Assembly (NCBI GenBank): GCA_024691105.1
Contig: JAILNY010000006.1
Span: 1 to 19,294, forward strand
DNA: 19,294 nt
Source of the DNA: Treponema sp.
Lineage (GTDB): Bacteria; Spirochaetota; Spirochaetia; Treponematales; Treponemataceae
Direction: 5' to 3'
Shown: positions 1 to 7,052 of the stretch, in pieces
How the letters are laid out: the number at the start of each line of letters is the position of its first letter
Position numbering within the stretch: the first letter of the stretch is position 1
Notes under the pieces: generated by a model
The model's input: the letters and a program-made list of their open reading frames with translations, nothing else
What the model was told of the DNA's origin: nothing
Database searches by the model: none
Translations under genes and position numbers: made by a program

Positions 1-137
1 AATTTGTGCTTTGATGTCCTTTGTAATAAGTCCCGAACCGTCTTCCTTATAAAGATGTTCGATGACGTCTTTCATTGTAACGATAGCGCGTGCAGGAAAT
101 CCGTATTTATCTGTGATTGTCTCAAGCGCAGACTTAG
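1..137 (-). CDS. pyrE: Orotate phosphoribosyltransferase-like, C-terminal part, runs off left edge
   Basis: Read on the minus strand from about 137 to 1, the frame gives SKSALETITDKYGFPARAIV, then TMKDVIEHLYKEDGSGLITK, and is still open at the edge. The pattern Lys-Ser-Ala-Leu, a KYGFP turn, then a hydrophobic strand ending in IVTMKDVIEHL resembles the C-terminal region of PyrE, which makes orotidine 5'-phosphate from orotate and PRPP in pyrimidine synthesis. The PRPP-binding motif is not in the window, so the call rests on the C-terminal pattern alone. There is no genuine upstream part here: beyond 138 the sequence turns into the opposite-strand copy. This arm is either the inverted duplicate or an artefact of it. 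Confidence 0.5.
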
Positions 138-212
138 ATGAAAGACGTCATCGAACATCTTTATAAGGAAGACGGTTCGGGACTTATTACAAAGGACATC
201 AAAGCACAAATT
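1..212. repeat. 75-bp perfect inverted repeat (1-75 and 138-212) with 62-bp spacer
   Basis: Bases 138-212 are the exact reverse complement of bases 1-75; pairing stops at base 76 (T) against 137 (G). The left arm begins at the window edge, so the repeat may be longer. Both arms encode the same C-terminal peptide (starting MKDVIEHLYKEDG). The spacer 76-137 continues the coding frame of the minus-strand copy only. So one copy of the gene end is joined head-to-head to a second. This is the usual look of an assembly or amplification fold-back at a contig end, although a genuine inverted duplication cannot be excluded from sequence alone. Confidence 0.95.
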
Positions 213-251
213 GATGCCTACTATAAAGAATGGGGCTGCGACTCGTTCTAG
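138..251 (+). pseudogene. pyrE: pyrE-like 3' fragment, second (plus-strand) copy with the natural stop
   Basis: The plus-strand frame reads MKDVIEHLYKEDGSGLITKD, then IKAQIDAYYKEWGCDSF and a TAG stop at 249-251: 37 residues. It matches the minus-strand copy codon for codon until that copy leaves the window. The ATG at 138 is an internal methionine of the intact protein, not a start: no Shine-Dalgarno precedes it, and in the other copy it follows AIVT. The real upstream coding sequence has been replaced by its own reverse complement. The IVTMxDVIExL stretch and the final IDAY-EWG helix fit the end of PyrE. Because it continues into the rest of the window, this copy is probably the correctly placed one. 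Confidence 0.6.
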
Positions 252-297
252 GGCCACTCGTTTCAGACCGAAGACGCTATAGCACGATTTTGAGAAT

Positions 298-324
298 GCA
301 CGCTTGCCTCCCGGCAAGTCGTGC
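298..324. other. GC-rich hairpin downstream of the pyrE-like end
   Basis: GCACG-CTTGCC (298-308), a four-base loop TCCC, then GGCAAG-T-CGTGC (313-324): an 11-bp stem with one bulged T. It lies 46 bp after the pyrE-like stop and just before a second hairpin. No T-run follows on the plus strand, so alone it is not a classical terminator. It could be an RNA 3'-end stabiliser or a REP-like element. Confidence 0.6.
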
Positions 325-332
325 AATAATAA

Positions 333-372
333 AATAAGCTGCACGTAAGTGGCAGCTTATTTTATTTTATTT
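333..372. terminator. Bidirectional intrinsic terminator
   Basis: Perfect 10-bp stem AATAAGCTGC (333-342) and GCAGCTTATT (352-361) with a 9-base loop, followed on the plus strand by TTTATTTTATTT. On the minus strand the stem is followed by a T-rich run as well. It sits between two converging genes, the pyrE-like end on plus and the exported protein on minus (stop at 367), and can serve both. Confidence 0.8.
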
Positions 373-1653
373 AGACTTGTATCTCCAGTAAAAACCAAAG
401 AGCAGAGAATCAACAACATCATGCTTGTAGTCAGTCAGGCTTTCAAATTCTGCACTGAATGCTACAGTGTGATTTTTGTTAATATCAAAGGCAAATTCCG
501 GGCGGATGTTAAAGATAAATCCTCCGTTATAGTCTTTAGTAAACTGATATGTAAGTAATCGGTCATCATGCCATTTTGAGTTTTCAGCACCCCAGGCAAA
601 AGACAACCAGCATCCAAGATGGCAACGTTCTGCAAAATTAAGATTTACTTTTCCACCAGTAAAGAACGCAAATGTATAATCGCTATTACCATATTCAGTA
701 AAACCAACTTCTGGTCTGATTGTAAGACCAATCTTTTCAAAGCTTAGAGTAATTGCCGCACCAGTTCCCCAGCGACCATAATTACCAAAATTGTTTCCAA
801 GATTTTCAAAAGCAAGATAAGCATCAAGAATAAAAAGATTGTTTATATTGATTGTTGCACCAGTGTAAAGATTTGAGTCATCCATAAAAAGTGCTTCGTA
901 TGCAAAAGCAGCAGTAATGAATTCCACCGGAGTAACTTCCACACCAAAGTTTACTACAGGTGAATGAGTTGTAAAACCACTTGGAATAGATGCACCAATT
1001 TCAAAAATATTCTTGTATCTATATCTTAAACCAAGAGCTTTCTGCGCATAAGTATTTGCATATTTAATATAACCTGCAACAGGAACACTTCCTGGAGTTC
1101 CATCTCTTAAGTCACCCTGATGAACGTGTGCGTTAAATTCCCATGGATATGCACCATAGCTTGGATTAGGACCAACCTGCCATTCAAGACGAGTACCCAT
1201 ACCAAAATCAAGACCTTCAATCGGATGATATAAAAAGTTCAGGTAATATGAATCGTTTCCGTAAGTTCCGTCACCTTTATTGTAGGCATTTGAACGTCGT
1301 CCAGAATCGTTATTATCTACACGATTATTATTTGTGTGCAAAAAGTGTTCCGGCTTTCTTGCTGTATTGATGAATGTAAAATCAGAAATACTGTTGTCAG
1401 TCCATTCTGTAAGTGCACCCCATGAAAGCATACCATCAAGAGTAAACTTATAGATATCTGCACGAACCTGTACAGTATCAATAAAACCATACCATCTGAA
1501 TCCGGCACGTTCAGAAGAATTTGGTGTCCCTGCAGGAACTCCCATTCCTGTCCAAAGATAATTCTGCACACCCGGCTGCTGTAAAACCTGAGAAAAACCT
1601 GCAAACCCTGTCAAAGCCAGAGCAAGCGCAATAAATGTCTTTTTCACTTTCAT
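367..1653 (-). CDS. Exported beta-rich protein, probable outer-membrane protein
   Basis: 428 residues. A signal peptide is clear: MKVKKTFIALALALTGFAGFSQ, with likely cleavage after FSQ. The rest is rich in aromatic residues and Gly/Asn, with alternating hydrophobic/polar strands (for example ALGLRYRYKNIFEIGASIP and GLTIRPEVGFTEYG), the texture of an outer-membrane beta-barrel. It ends FGFYWRYKSK rather than in a terminal Phe. The ATG at 1659 abuts the Shine-Dalgarno AGGAG (1660-1664) with no spacer; the ATG at 1653 has a 6-nt spacer and gives the clean signal peptide, so I use 1653. It is transcribed alone: a terminator lies just upstream (1720-1774) and another after its stop (333-372). I do not recognise a named family; porin or adhesin are both possible. 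Confidence 0.75.
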   Translation of the reverse strand: MKVKKTFIALALALTGFAGFSQVLQQPGVQNYLWTGMGVPAGTPNSSERAGFRWYGFIDTVQVRADIYKFTLDGMLSWGALTEWTDNSISDFTFINTARKPEHFLHTNNNRVDNNDSGRRSNAYNKGDGTYGNDSYYLNFLYHPIEGLDFGMGTRLEWQVGPNPSYGAYPWEFNAHVHQGDLRDGTPGSVPVAGYIKYANTYAQKALGLRYRYKNIFEIGASIPSGFTTHSPVVNFGVEVTPVEFITAAFAYEALFMDDSNLYTGATININNLFILDAYLAFENLGNNFGNYGRWGTGAAITLSFEKIGLTIRPEVGFTEYGNSDYTFAFFTGGKVNLNFAERCHLGCWLSFAWGAENSKWHDDRLLTYQFTKDYNGGFIFNIRPEFAFDINKNHTVAFSAEFESLTDYKHDVVDSLLFGFYWRYKSK

Positions 1654-1719
1654 TGTCATCTCCTTTTTTTTTCAATACTTTTAGTAAAAATGAAAAATAT
1701 AAAGAAATGATAATAAAAA

Positions 1720-1774
1720 AAAGACTGCACAACAAGCACCAAAACTTGATATTTTGGACTTCTATGCAGTCTTT
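1720..1774 (-). terminator. Intrinsic terminator of the acyl-CoA synthetase/H1-like gene
   Basis: AAAGACTGCA (1720-1729) and TGCAGTCTTT (1765-1774) form a perfect 10-bp stem with a 35-base loop. Read on the minus strand, the stem is followed by TTTTTTATTATC. It lies 49 bp after the stop at 1823, so it ends that transcript and leaves the exported-protein gene to its own promoter in 1665-1719, where I see only AT-rich sequence and no confident boxes. Confidence 0.8.
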
Positions 1775-1822
1775 GTTAAAAAATTTCTTAAGAAACTCTT
1801 AAACTAAGCAGTTTTTGCCAGT

Positions 1823-2140
1823 TTATTTTTTTGCAGGAGCTTTTTTAGCTGCTGGCTTTTTAGCAGGAGCTTTTTTAGCTGCTGGCTTTTTAGCTGTTGT
1901 AGCTTTTTTTGCTGCTGGCTTTTTAGCTGCAGTTGTTTTCTTTGCTGCTGGCTTTTTAGCTGCTGTTGTTTTTTTAGCAGCTGGCTTTTTAGCTGCAGTA
2001 GCTTTTTTTGCTGCTGGCTTTTTAGCTGTTGTTGTTTTTTTTGCAGCAGGCTTTTTAGCTGCTGGTTTCTTTGCAGCTGGTTTTTTAGCTGCTGGTTTCT
2101 TTGCAGCTGATTTTTTAGCTGCTGTTTTTGTTTCTGCCAT
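1823..2140 (-). CDS. Histone H1-like Lys/Ala/Pro protein, possible independent translation product
   Basis: Starting at the internal ATG (2138-2140) the same frame gives 105 residues: MAETKTAAKK followed by about nineteen units ending in KK (SAAKK, PAAKK, TTTAKK, ATAAKK, APAKK). It has 39 lysines, no aromatic residue and only one acidic residue. This composition is that of bacterial H1-like nucleoid proteins and of the C-terminal tails of proteins such as AlgP. It probably binds DNA or another polyanion by charge and would be disordered. A strong Shine-Dalgarno, AAGGGGG at 2146-2152, lies 5 nt before the ATG, and the same kind of element (AAGGGGGG) serves the lipoprotein at 17771. I infer it was, and may still be, a separate gene downstream of the synthetase; whether fusion, separate product or both is made is unknown. 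Confidence 0.5.
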   Translation of the reverse strand: MAETKTAAKKSAAKKPAAKKPAAKKPAAKKPAAKKTTTAKKPAAKKATAAKKPAAKKTTAAKKPAAKKTTAAKKPAAKKATTAKKPAAKKAPAKKPAAKKAPAKK

Positions 2141-3892
2141 TTGATCCCCCTTAGGCGCAACAGTTATATTACGCTTAATTTTTCTAGTTGTAGTCATTTC
2201 AAGAGCCTTGTCCAAAATTACAATTTTGGATATTCGGGCATAAGGCTGTAATGTCTTATTTACTTTATCGACAATTGCCTTAATTTCTTCAAAGACTTTT
2301 TCATTTTCTGATGCATTTTCTCGTTTTACCTGAAGTCTTGCGAGTAAATCATCTGCCGGATAAATTAAAGCTTCAATTCCCTCTGACTTATGCTCCTCGT
2401 CCATTATATAGCCGCGGACCATAATCTGTTCCACGTCATAGTAAAGCTGGAATGAATCTTCAATCTCTTCTGGATAAACGTTCTTTCCGCCATCAGTTAC
2501 AATTATATTTTTTGCACGTCCAGAGAGCATTACATAATGCTCTTTGTCCATCCAACCAAGGTCCCCTGTTTTAAAGAAGCCGTCTTCTGTAAAGACTGCC
2601 TTGGTTTCATCAGGCATTTTATAATACCCCTGCATAACCATAGGACCTTTAACAACGATTTCCCCAATCCCCTCCTCATTCTTATTTATAATTTTGATTT
2701 CCTCCCACGGAGAGAAATCTAATCCGACACTTTCAATCTTAAAATGTTCAAGCGGATTCAAGGTAATAATTGGGGCAGTTTCTGTAAGACCATAACCTTG
2801 TATAAAATCAATACCCAACGCATTATATGCTTTGAATACACTTGGAGCCAACGGGCCACCACCACAGATTGCAACACGAATCGTAGAAAGATTAGCGGCT
2901 TCAAGCACAGATTTTAAGAGTACATGACCAACATTTTTTCCTGTAAGTTTTTTCAAGAAATAGCTCATATTCATAAGAGTTCCAACGAGGAATTTTGCAA
3001 AGCCACCCTTTGCTTCAACTCCCTTAAGAATTCCTGAATACAATTTATTATACAAAAGCGGAACACCAAGCATTAAAGTAATTCCACCTTCTTTAAGCTC
3101 TTTCATAAGACGGCTTACTGCCATGCTCTTTCCAAAGACAATAGAACTGCCGGCAGACAACGGACAAATCATCGCAGCCTGCATTGTGTATCCATGATGA
3201 ATAGGAAGAAGAGCATAAAAAATATCTGTTTCGTAAAGAACAAGATTCTGCTGAGCAAGGAAACAGTCTGATACAAGGTTATCATGACTAAGCATTACGC
3301 CTTTAGGAATTCCTGTCGTACCGGATGTAAAAAGAATTGCAGCCGTATCATCATGCTTTACAGCAGGAAGTTCAACCTTTTTTGATGTCTTAAGATTATA
3401 AACGTAAAGATTTTCAAACTTTGGTGTAAGACAATATACTTTTATCTCTTTATGATTCTTTGAAAAATAATTGTATTTATCATCATCAACAAAAAACAAA
3501 ACAGGCTTTGCAGTATTTAAAAGATTATCAACTTCTTTTTCATGAAGAGCACAGTCAATCGGAACTGCAGTAGCTCCAGCCTGCATTGCTGCAAAATAAA
3601 CGATAGCCCATTCAGGAGAGTTTTTTCCAGAGACAGCGACACGGTCTCCTTTTTTTACACCGTTAACTGCCATCCAGTTTGCAAGCTCTGTAATCTTATT
3701 CCATACCTGAGTATATGTTAAAGAATTCTTAGAGCCACCAGGACCTTCAAAATCAACAAAGCACGGCCTGTCAGGAAAACGTAACTGCGAGATATGAAAC
3801 ATCTGCGGAAGTGTTGGCCATGTTGAATCAAAAATTTTTCCACGGAACTCATCAAGGAATTTCCATGAAACTTCTTCTCGAATCGGCTTCAT
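1823..3892 (-). CDS. AMP-forming acyl-CoA synthetase-like protein fused to a Lys/Ala/Pro histone H1-like tail
   Basis: 689 residues in one open frame. Residues 1-584 are an ANL-superfamily adenylating enzyme, probably activating a fatty acid to acyl-CoA via acyl-AMP. Visible motifs: SGTTGIPKG at about 190-198 (ATP loop), GYGLTETAP at 366-374, KTGDLG near 441-446, GRAKNIIV near 458-465 (hinge), GGKNVYPEEIE at 468-478 and the C-terminal TRKIKR with the likely catalytic Lys571. This matches a full-length family member. Residues 585-689 are an unrelated basic tail of AAKKP-type repeats beginning at an internal Met. Homologous synthetases normally end soon after the TRKIKR motif. The start has AGAGG 5 nt upstream. 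At the junction, CAA at 2141-2143 is one base from TAA, so the fusion could come from loss of a stop codon between two adjacent genes. A substrate cannot be assigned. Confidence 0.85.
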   Translation of the reverse strand: MKPIREEVSWKFLDEFRGKIFDSTWPTLPQMFHISQLRFPDRPCFVDFEGPGGSKNSLTYTQVWNKITELANWMAVNGVKKGDRVAVSGKNSPEWAIVYFAAMQAGATAVPIDCALHEKEVDNLLNTAKPVLFFVDDDKYNYFSKNHKEIKVYCLTPKFENLYVYNLKTSKKVELPAVKHDDTAAILFTSGTTGIPKGVMLSHDNLVSDCFLAQQNLVLYETDIFYALLPIHHGYTMQAAMICPLSAGSSIVFGKSMAVSRLMKELKEGGITLMLGVPLLYNKLYSGILKGVEAKGGFAKFLVGTLMNMSYFLKKLTGKNVGHVLLKSVLEAANLSTIRVAICGGGPLAPSVFKAYNALGIDFIQGYGLTETAPIITLNPLEHFKIESVGLDFSPWEEIKIINKNEEGIGEIVVKGPMVMQGYYKMPDETKAVFTEDGFFKTGDLGWMDKEHYVMLSGRAKNIIVTDGGKNVYPEEIEDSFQLYYDVEQIMVRGYIMDEEHKSEGIEALIYPADDLLARLQVKRENASENEKVFEEIKAIVDKVNKTLQPYARISKIVILDKALEMTTTRKIKRNITVAPKGDQMAETKTAAKKSAAKKPAAKKPAAKKPAAKKPAAKKTTTAKKPAAKKATAAKKPAAKKTTAAKKPAAKKTTAAKKPAAKKATTAKKPAAKKAPAKKPAAKKAPAKK
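1826..2126. repeat. Imperfect tandem repeats of 15-18 bp encoding the AAKKP units
   Basis: On the plus strand the unit is close to GCTGCTGGCTTTTTA, repeated about nineteen times with 15- and 18-bp variants. Synonymous drift is visible between units (GCAGCAGG, GCTGGTTTC, GCTGTTGTAG). All unit lengths are multiples of three, so gain or loss of units changes tail length without breaking the frame. Confidence 0.85.
2141..2152 (-). promoter_or_regulatory. Internal ribosome-binding site before the H1-like segment
   Basis: Read on the minus strand: AAGGGGGATCAA then ATG. The purine run is 5 nt from the ATG and lies between the last conserved synthetase motif and the basic tail, where a gene boundary would be expected. 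Confidence 0.55.
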
Positions 3893-3921
3893 CTAAACCT
3901 CTTACTGATTTTCTTACTATT

Positions 3922-3950
3922 ATTTTATCACCATTCATATAAAAACACAA
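3922..3950 (-). promoter_or_regulatory. Candidate sigma70 promoter of the synthetase gene
   Basis: On the minus strand: TTGTGT (3945-3950), 17-bp spacer, TAAAAT (3922-3927), with TG one base before the -10 (extended -10 form). The -10 is good and the -35 poor, in an AT-rich 147-bp divergent gap where chance matches are common. I see no convincing promoter for the plus-strand gene at 4040. Confidence 0.4.
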
Positions 3951-4039
3951 AAAGAATTTTCACATTTTTTATAAAATATTTTTTTTAAATTCACATTAAT
4001 AATAAAATTTATTTTTTAAATTCCGATAATTAATAAGAT

Positions 4040-5128
4040 ATGAAAGTCAAAAAATTTTTGAGTATTTTATTCGCAGCAATGTCATTGCAGTTTATTTTTG
4101 CAAAGGAATATTCACAGGAAGATGCTGCAAGACTTAGAAGCGAAATTGTAAAAAAAGCAAAGAGCTACATCGGATGTCCTTACAAAACAGGAGCAATTGG
4201 TCCTGATATGTTTGACTGTTCCGGTTTAGTATTCACAGTATTCAGGGAAGCCGCAGGAATTCAATTACCACGTTCTGCAAAAGCAATTTACTCTGCGGTA
4301 AAAATTGTCTCGACAGATTTAATCGAAGAAGGCGATTTAGTTTTTTTTAAGACAACAGGTGACGGAACAATTTCGCATGTTGGAATTTACATAGGACGAA
4401 ATCAATTTATTCACGCAGCAAGTGATGGTTCCAACACAGGTGTCATTGCTTCATCATTAACAGAAAAATATTACAAGAATACTTTTGCAGCTGTCGGAAA
4501 ACCACTGACCAGCGCAAAAAAAAACAAATCAGCACAGGAGCAGATTCAGAACGAAACAACGGGCTTAGAGGACTCATCTTCTTCATCTGCATCATCATCT
4601 TCATCCTCTTCCTCGAACTCATCATTCGTATCAAATCTCACAGTTGATGCAACTCTCTCGTGCGACTGGAACTTATGGCTGCCAAATAAATTTATGATAA
4701 ACTTTCGCGGCATTACACTTACAAGTTTTGCACGCTATACAAAAAATCTTGTTAAACCCGGAATCGGAACTGCATTAAGATGGAATTACGGCTCTGACTG
4801 TTTTCAGCTTCCGGTATTATTCAGTCTTGGATTCAGTGATTACATAAATGTTTTTATCGGACCTGTATTTACAATCGGTACTGCAAGTATGCCGGATCAA
4901 AAATACAGAATCAACGGTTCGATTTTTCCGGGAATGATTGGAATTTCCTTTAACACTCCAAACATAAAAGCCGGAAATGTTTATTTATCAATTACTCAGG
5001 ATTTTGTTTATACAGTATTCAACGCAACTGACGGTGGAGCATTGGGTTTTGCAGAATCAATGAATGCAGGCTTTGTTTTTTCTACCGGTATACGTGTAAC
5101 ATTACCATTAAAAAATGTTTTAAAATAA
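4040..5128 (+). CDS. Exported NlpC/P60 cysteine peptidase with Ser-rich linker and beta-rich C-terminal domain
   Basis: 362 residues. A signal peptide (MKVKKFLSILFAAMSLQFIFA) precedes an NlpC/P60 domain at about 28-156: FDCSGLV with catalytic Cys60, ISHVGIYIG with His113, and FIHAAS with His125 as third polar residue. This family cuts peptide links in peptidoglycan (often D-Glu-diamino acid bonds), so it should act in the periplasm. A low-complexity serine run (about 179-195) links to a C-terminal region (about 200-362) rich in aromatic residues and beta strands, which I do not recognise; it may bind the envelope or sit in the outer membrane. The upstream Shine-Dalgarno is weak (AATAAGAT). 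The lipoprotein gene starts 3 nt after the stop, implying one transcript. Confidence 0.85.
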   Translation: MKVKKFLSILFAAMSLQFIFAKEYSQEDAARLRSEIVKKAKSYIGCPYKTGAIGPDMFDCSGLVFTVFREAAGIQLPRSAKAIYSAVKIVSTDLIEEGDLVFFKTTGDGTISHVGIYIGRNQFIHAASDGSNTGVIASSLTEKYYKNTFAAVGKPLTSAKKNKSAQEQIQNETTGLEDSSSSSASSSSSSSSNSSFVSNLTVDATLSCDWNLWLPNKFMINFRGITLTSFARYTKNLVKPGIGTALRWNYGSDCFQLPVLFSLGFSDYINVFIGPVFTIGTASMPDQKYRINGSIFPGMIGISFNTPNIKAGNVYLSITQDFVYTVFNATDGGALGFAESMNAGFVFSTGIRVTLPLKNVLK

Positions 5129-5131
5129 AGA

Positions 5132-5845
5132 ATGAAAAACAATAATTACTTTTTAAATTTAACAAAAATATTCGGCGTATTACTTACAAGCTTAGCGCCA
5201 ACAATTTTTTTTACCGGCTGTCCTGTTTATGTTAATATAAATGCAGTAGCTCCTTATGATGGCACTACCCCTTACATAAACTATAATTTTTCGACAACCG
5301 CAGGAGAGGCATTAAACGAGTTTATCAGTTCAATTGACCAGAACGCTGATACAACTCAGACAATGTTTGACACTCTCGAGATAGAAAAAGCCCTGCACAA
5401 AATGAATCTAAGTAATGTATCTGCAACAACCTTAAAGACTGCAAGTACAGAAGTTCTTAAAATCAATTTTAGCACAAGCGAAAATCATTTTGATTTTATA
5501 AAATTCACAAAAGACCCAAGCCGTGACAACATCGTTACAAAGGCAGAGATTACCATTTCGCCTGAAATTCTCCAGAGTCTTCTTACAGAGCAGAACAACA
5601 TTATTCAGAAATATGCAGATCTTTTGATGGCACCGTGTCTTACAGGAGACGCCATGACAAAAGAAGAATACATTGACCTTGTTGCATCTCTTTATGGACA
5701 AAAAATTGCTGACGAGCTTACAGCAGGAAGCGTAACAATTTCAGTCAAAAATTCCAGGGCAAAAAAATTTCCTCAAAAATTAGAAATCCCGCTGATCGAT
5801 ATTTTGATTTTAACTGGTCCAAAGACCTTTACGATAAACTATTAG
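5132..5845 (+). CDS. Putative lipoprotein of unknown function
   Basis: 237 residues. The N-terminus has a hydrophobic stretch and a lipobox FFTGC with Cys30 as the lipidated residue, so it should be membrane-anchored and face the periplasm or surface. The mature part is mixed alpha/beta with no motif I recognise. It begins 3 nt after the NlpC/P60 gene with only a weak purine run (TAAAGA) before the ATG, suggesting translational coupling and a shared role in the envelope. A candidate terminator follows within about 100 bp. Confidence 0.7.
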   Translation: MKNNNYFLNLTKIFGVLLTSLAPTIFFTGCPVYVNINAVAPYDGTTPYINYNFSTTAGEALNEFISSIDQNADTTQTMFDTLEIEKALHKMNLSNVSATTLKTASTEVLKINFSTSENHFDFIKFTKDPSRDNIVTKAEITISPEILQSLLTEQNNIIQKYADLLMAPCLTGDAMTKEEYIDLVASLYGQKIADELTAGSVTISVKNSRAKKFPQKLEIPLIDILILTGPKTFTINY

Positions 5846-5858
5846 CGTCAACTTCCGC

Positions 5859-5905
5859 AATCGCGCGCTTGCTCAAAGACTCGCCGCCGGCCTAATCGCG
5901 CGCTT
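5859..5905. repeat. Two direct copies of a 12-bp GC-rich element
   Basis: AATCGCGCGCTT occurs at 5859-5870 and again at 5894-5905, 35 bp apart, in a 64-bp gap between convergent genes. The gap is far more GC-rich than its surroundings and holds CGCC/GGCG palindromic pieces. Confidence 0.6.
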
Positions 5906-5945
5906 ACCATCAGCGCATGCTGTTAATCACAAGCGCGAGTTTTTC
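5899..5945 (+). terminator. Candidate intrinsic terminator of the NlpC/P60-lipoprotein unit
   Basis: CGCGCTT (5899-5905) pairs with AAGCGCG (5931-5937) over a 25-base loop and is followed by AGTTTTT. It lies after the plus-strand stop at 5845 and overlaps the 3' end of the opposing esterase gene. The long loop lowers confidence. Confidence 0.4.
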
Positions 5946-7052
5946 TGCCGCAAGACGATGTGTCTTTGGACCAGGATGCTCGCGCGATGCTTTATCTTCG
6001 TCAGTCACTTCGCAATCCATTGAATCAAGCTCAAGCGTAAATACATTTTTATCACCGGAAATTGTTTTATATTCTGCAATTCCTTCATAAATAAAACCTG
6101 TAACCTCCGGGATACTCATCATCCCGGTTGCCCAGATAACTTTTGCTCCAGGATTATTGGCTCTTATTACCGACAAAAAGTTTTTTACACCGACAGAAAT
6201 TTTTGCACCGTCTTCAGCAACCGGTTTTCCATTTGAATCAAGGTGCATTTTATACTCGCGTCCATCGACAGGATCATGCCATGCATCGTTATAAAAACCG
6301 CCGCGATCATTTGTTCCAAGATTTATAATAATAAATTCCGGCTGCCACTGACTAAAGTCATACTTTTGATTTCCGCCAAGTTTTTCATAAAGCGGGCCTT
6401 TTACAATTGAACAGACATTTTCGTAGTTAGGTGGAATTATTCCGTACGGATTATTGTTCCATGCACTGACAATTCCATAACCGCCCTGACTCATTACTCT
6501 AAAGTCCGCATCAAGCATGCATGCACATTGATAGGCATAAGTTTTCCAGAACGACATATGACAGCCAATCCAATCCATGTCACCAACAGCGCCATAAAGG
6601 CCTTCGCCGGTTGTAATGCTGTCTCCGATAAACTCAAGCTTTAATTTTTTTTCAGGAAGGGCTGTAAAACTTCCGCCCTTAGTGAGTGCAAGTTTATGAA
6701 TTTTAAGATAATGCTTTGGATCATCGCTCATCGGCTGCGAATCTTTTATCAAGCGGATGTCACTCTGATAATTTTCTTCAATTCCGCGCGCAAGACAAAT
6801 CCACTGCTTTCCCTTATTAACCATCTGGCGCGCATTGATTCTTCCATTTAAGAATACAGCAATCCATGGCTCAACAGTTTCGTAGCCGCCTTCAACCAGC
6901 GCCCAAAGTTCACGTCCTTTAAAGTGCACTTCAAAACCAGAACCGTTCCAGAACAACGTGCGCGATTTTTGTTTCTGCACATCAGCAACATTACGTCCCA
7001 AAAAGTGAATTTCCGGGATTGAATTAATCGGATATATTTTTACGTTTTTCAT
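5910..7052 (-). CDS. CE2-like SGNH/GDSL carbohydrate esterase
   Basis: 380 residues, no signal peptide, so probably cytoplasmic. Residues 1-130 look like the beta-sandwich that precedes the catalytic part in carbohydrate esterase family 2 (FWNGSGFEVHFKG, then WIAVFLNG). The SGNH domain follows: FIGDSITTGEG with nucleophile Ser145 (block I), MSQGGYGI near 187-194 (block II Gly), LGTND at 245-249 (block III Asn) and EHPGPKTH with His359 (block V). Family CE2 removes acetyl groups from xylo- or gluco-oligosaccharides; the exact substrate here is inferred. Its ATG overlaps the folA stop as ATGA, so the two are translationally coupled although no pathway link is apparent. Cytoplasmic location would suit deacetylation of imported oligosaccharides. 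Confidence 0.8.
   Translation of the reverse strand: MKNVKIYPINSIPEIHFLGRNVADVQKQKSRTLFWNGSGFEVHFKGRELWALVEGGYETVEPWIAVFLNGRINARQMVNKGKQWICLARGIEENYQSDIRLIKDSQPMSDDPKHYLKIHKLALTKGGSFTALPEKKLKLEFIGDSITTGEGLYGAVGDMDWIGCHMSFWKTYAYQCACMLDADFRVMSQGGYGIVSAWNNNPYGIIPPNYENVCSIVKGPLYEKLGGNQKYDFSQWQPEFIIINLGTNDRGGFYNDAWHDPVDGREYKMHLDSNGKPVAEDGAKISVGVKNFLSVIRANNPGAKVIWATGMMSIPEVTGFIYEGIAEYKTISGDKNVFTLELDSMDCEVTDEDKASREHPGPKTHRLAAEKLALVINSMR

Noticed and set aside
349..558. Plus-strand ORF of 69 codons
   Set aside because: It is antisense to the 3' end of the exported-protein gene, starts inside the terminator and has no ribosome site.
1815..2144. Plus-strand ORF with FFAAGFLAA repeats, looking like a membrane protein
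   Set aside because: It is the exact antisense of the AAKKP coding repeats; its hydrophobic pattern is a by-product of the opposite-strand repeat and it has no Shine-Dalgarno.
1804..2160. Minus-strand Q/L/K-rich ORF in another frame
   Set aside because: It is a frame-shifted reading of the same tandem repeat; the MAETK frame has the ribosome site and a recognisable composition.
4443..4634. Minus-strand Met-rich ORF
   Set aside because: It is the antisense of the poly-Ser linker of the NlpC/P60 gene and is low-complexity only.
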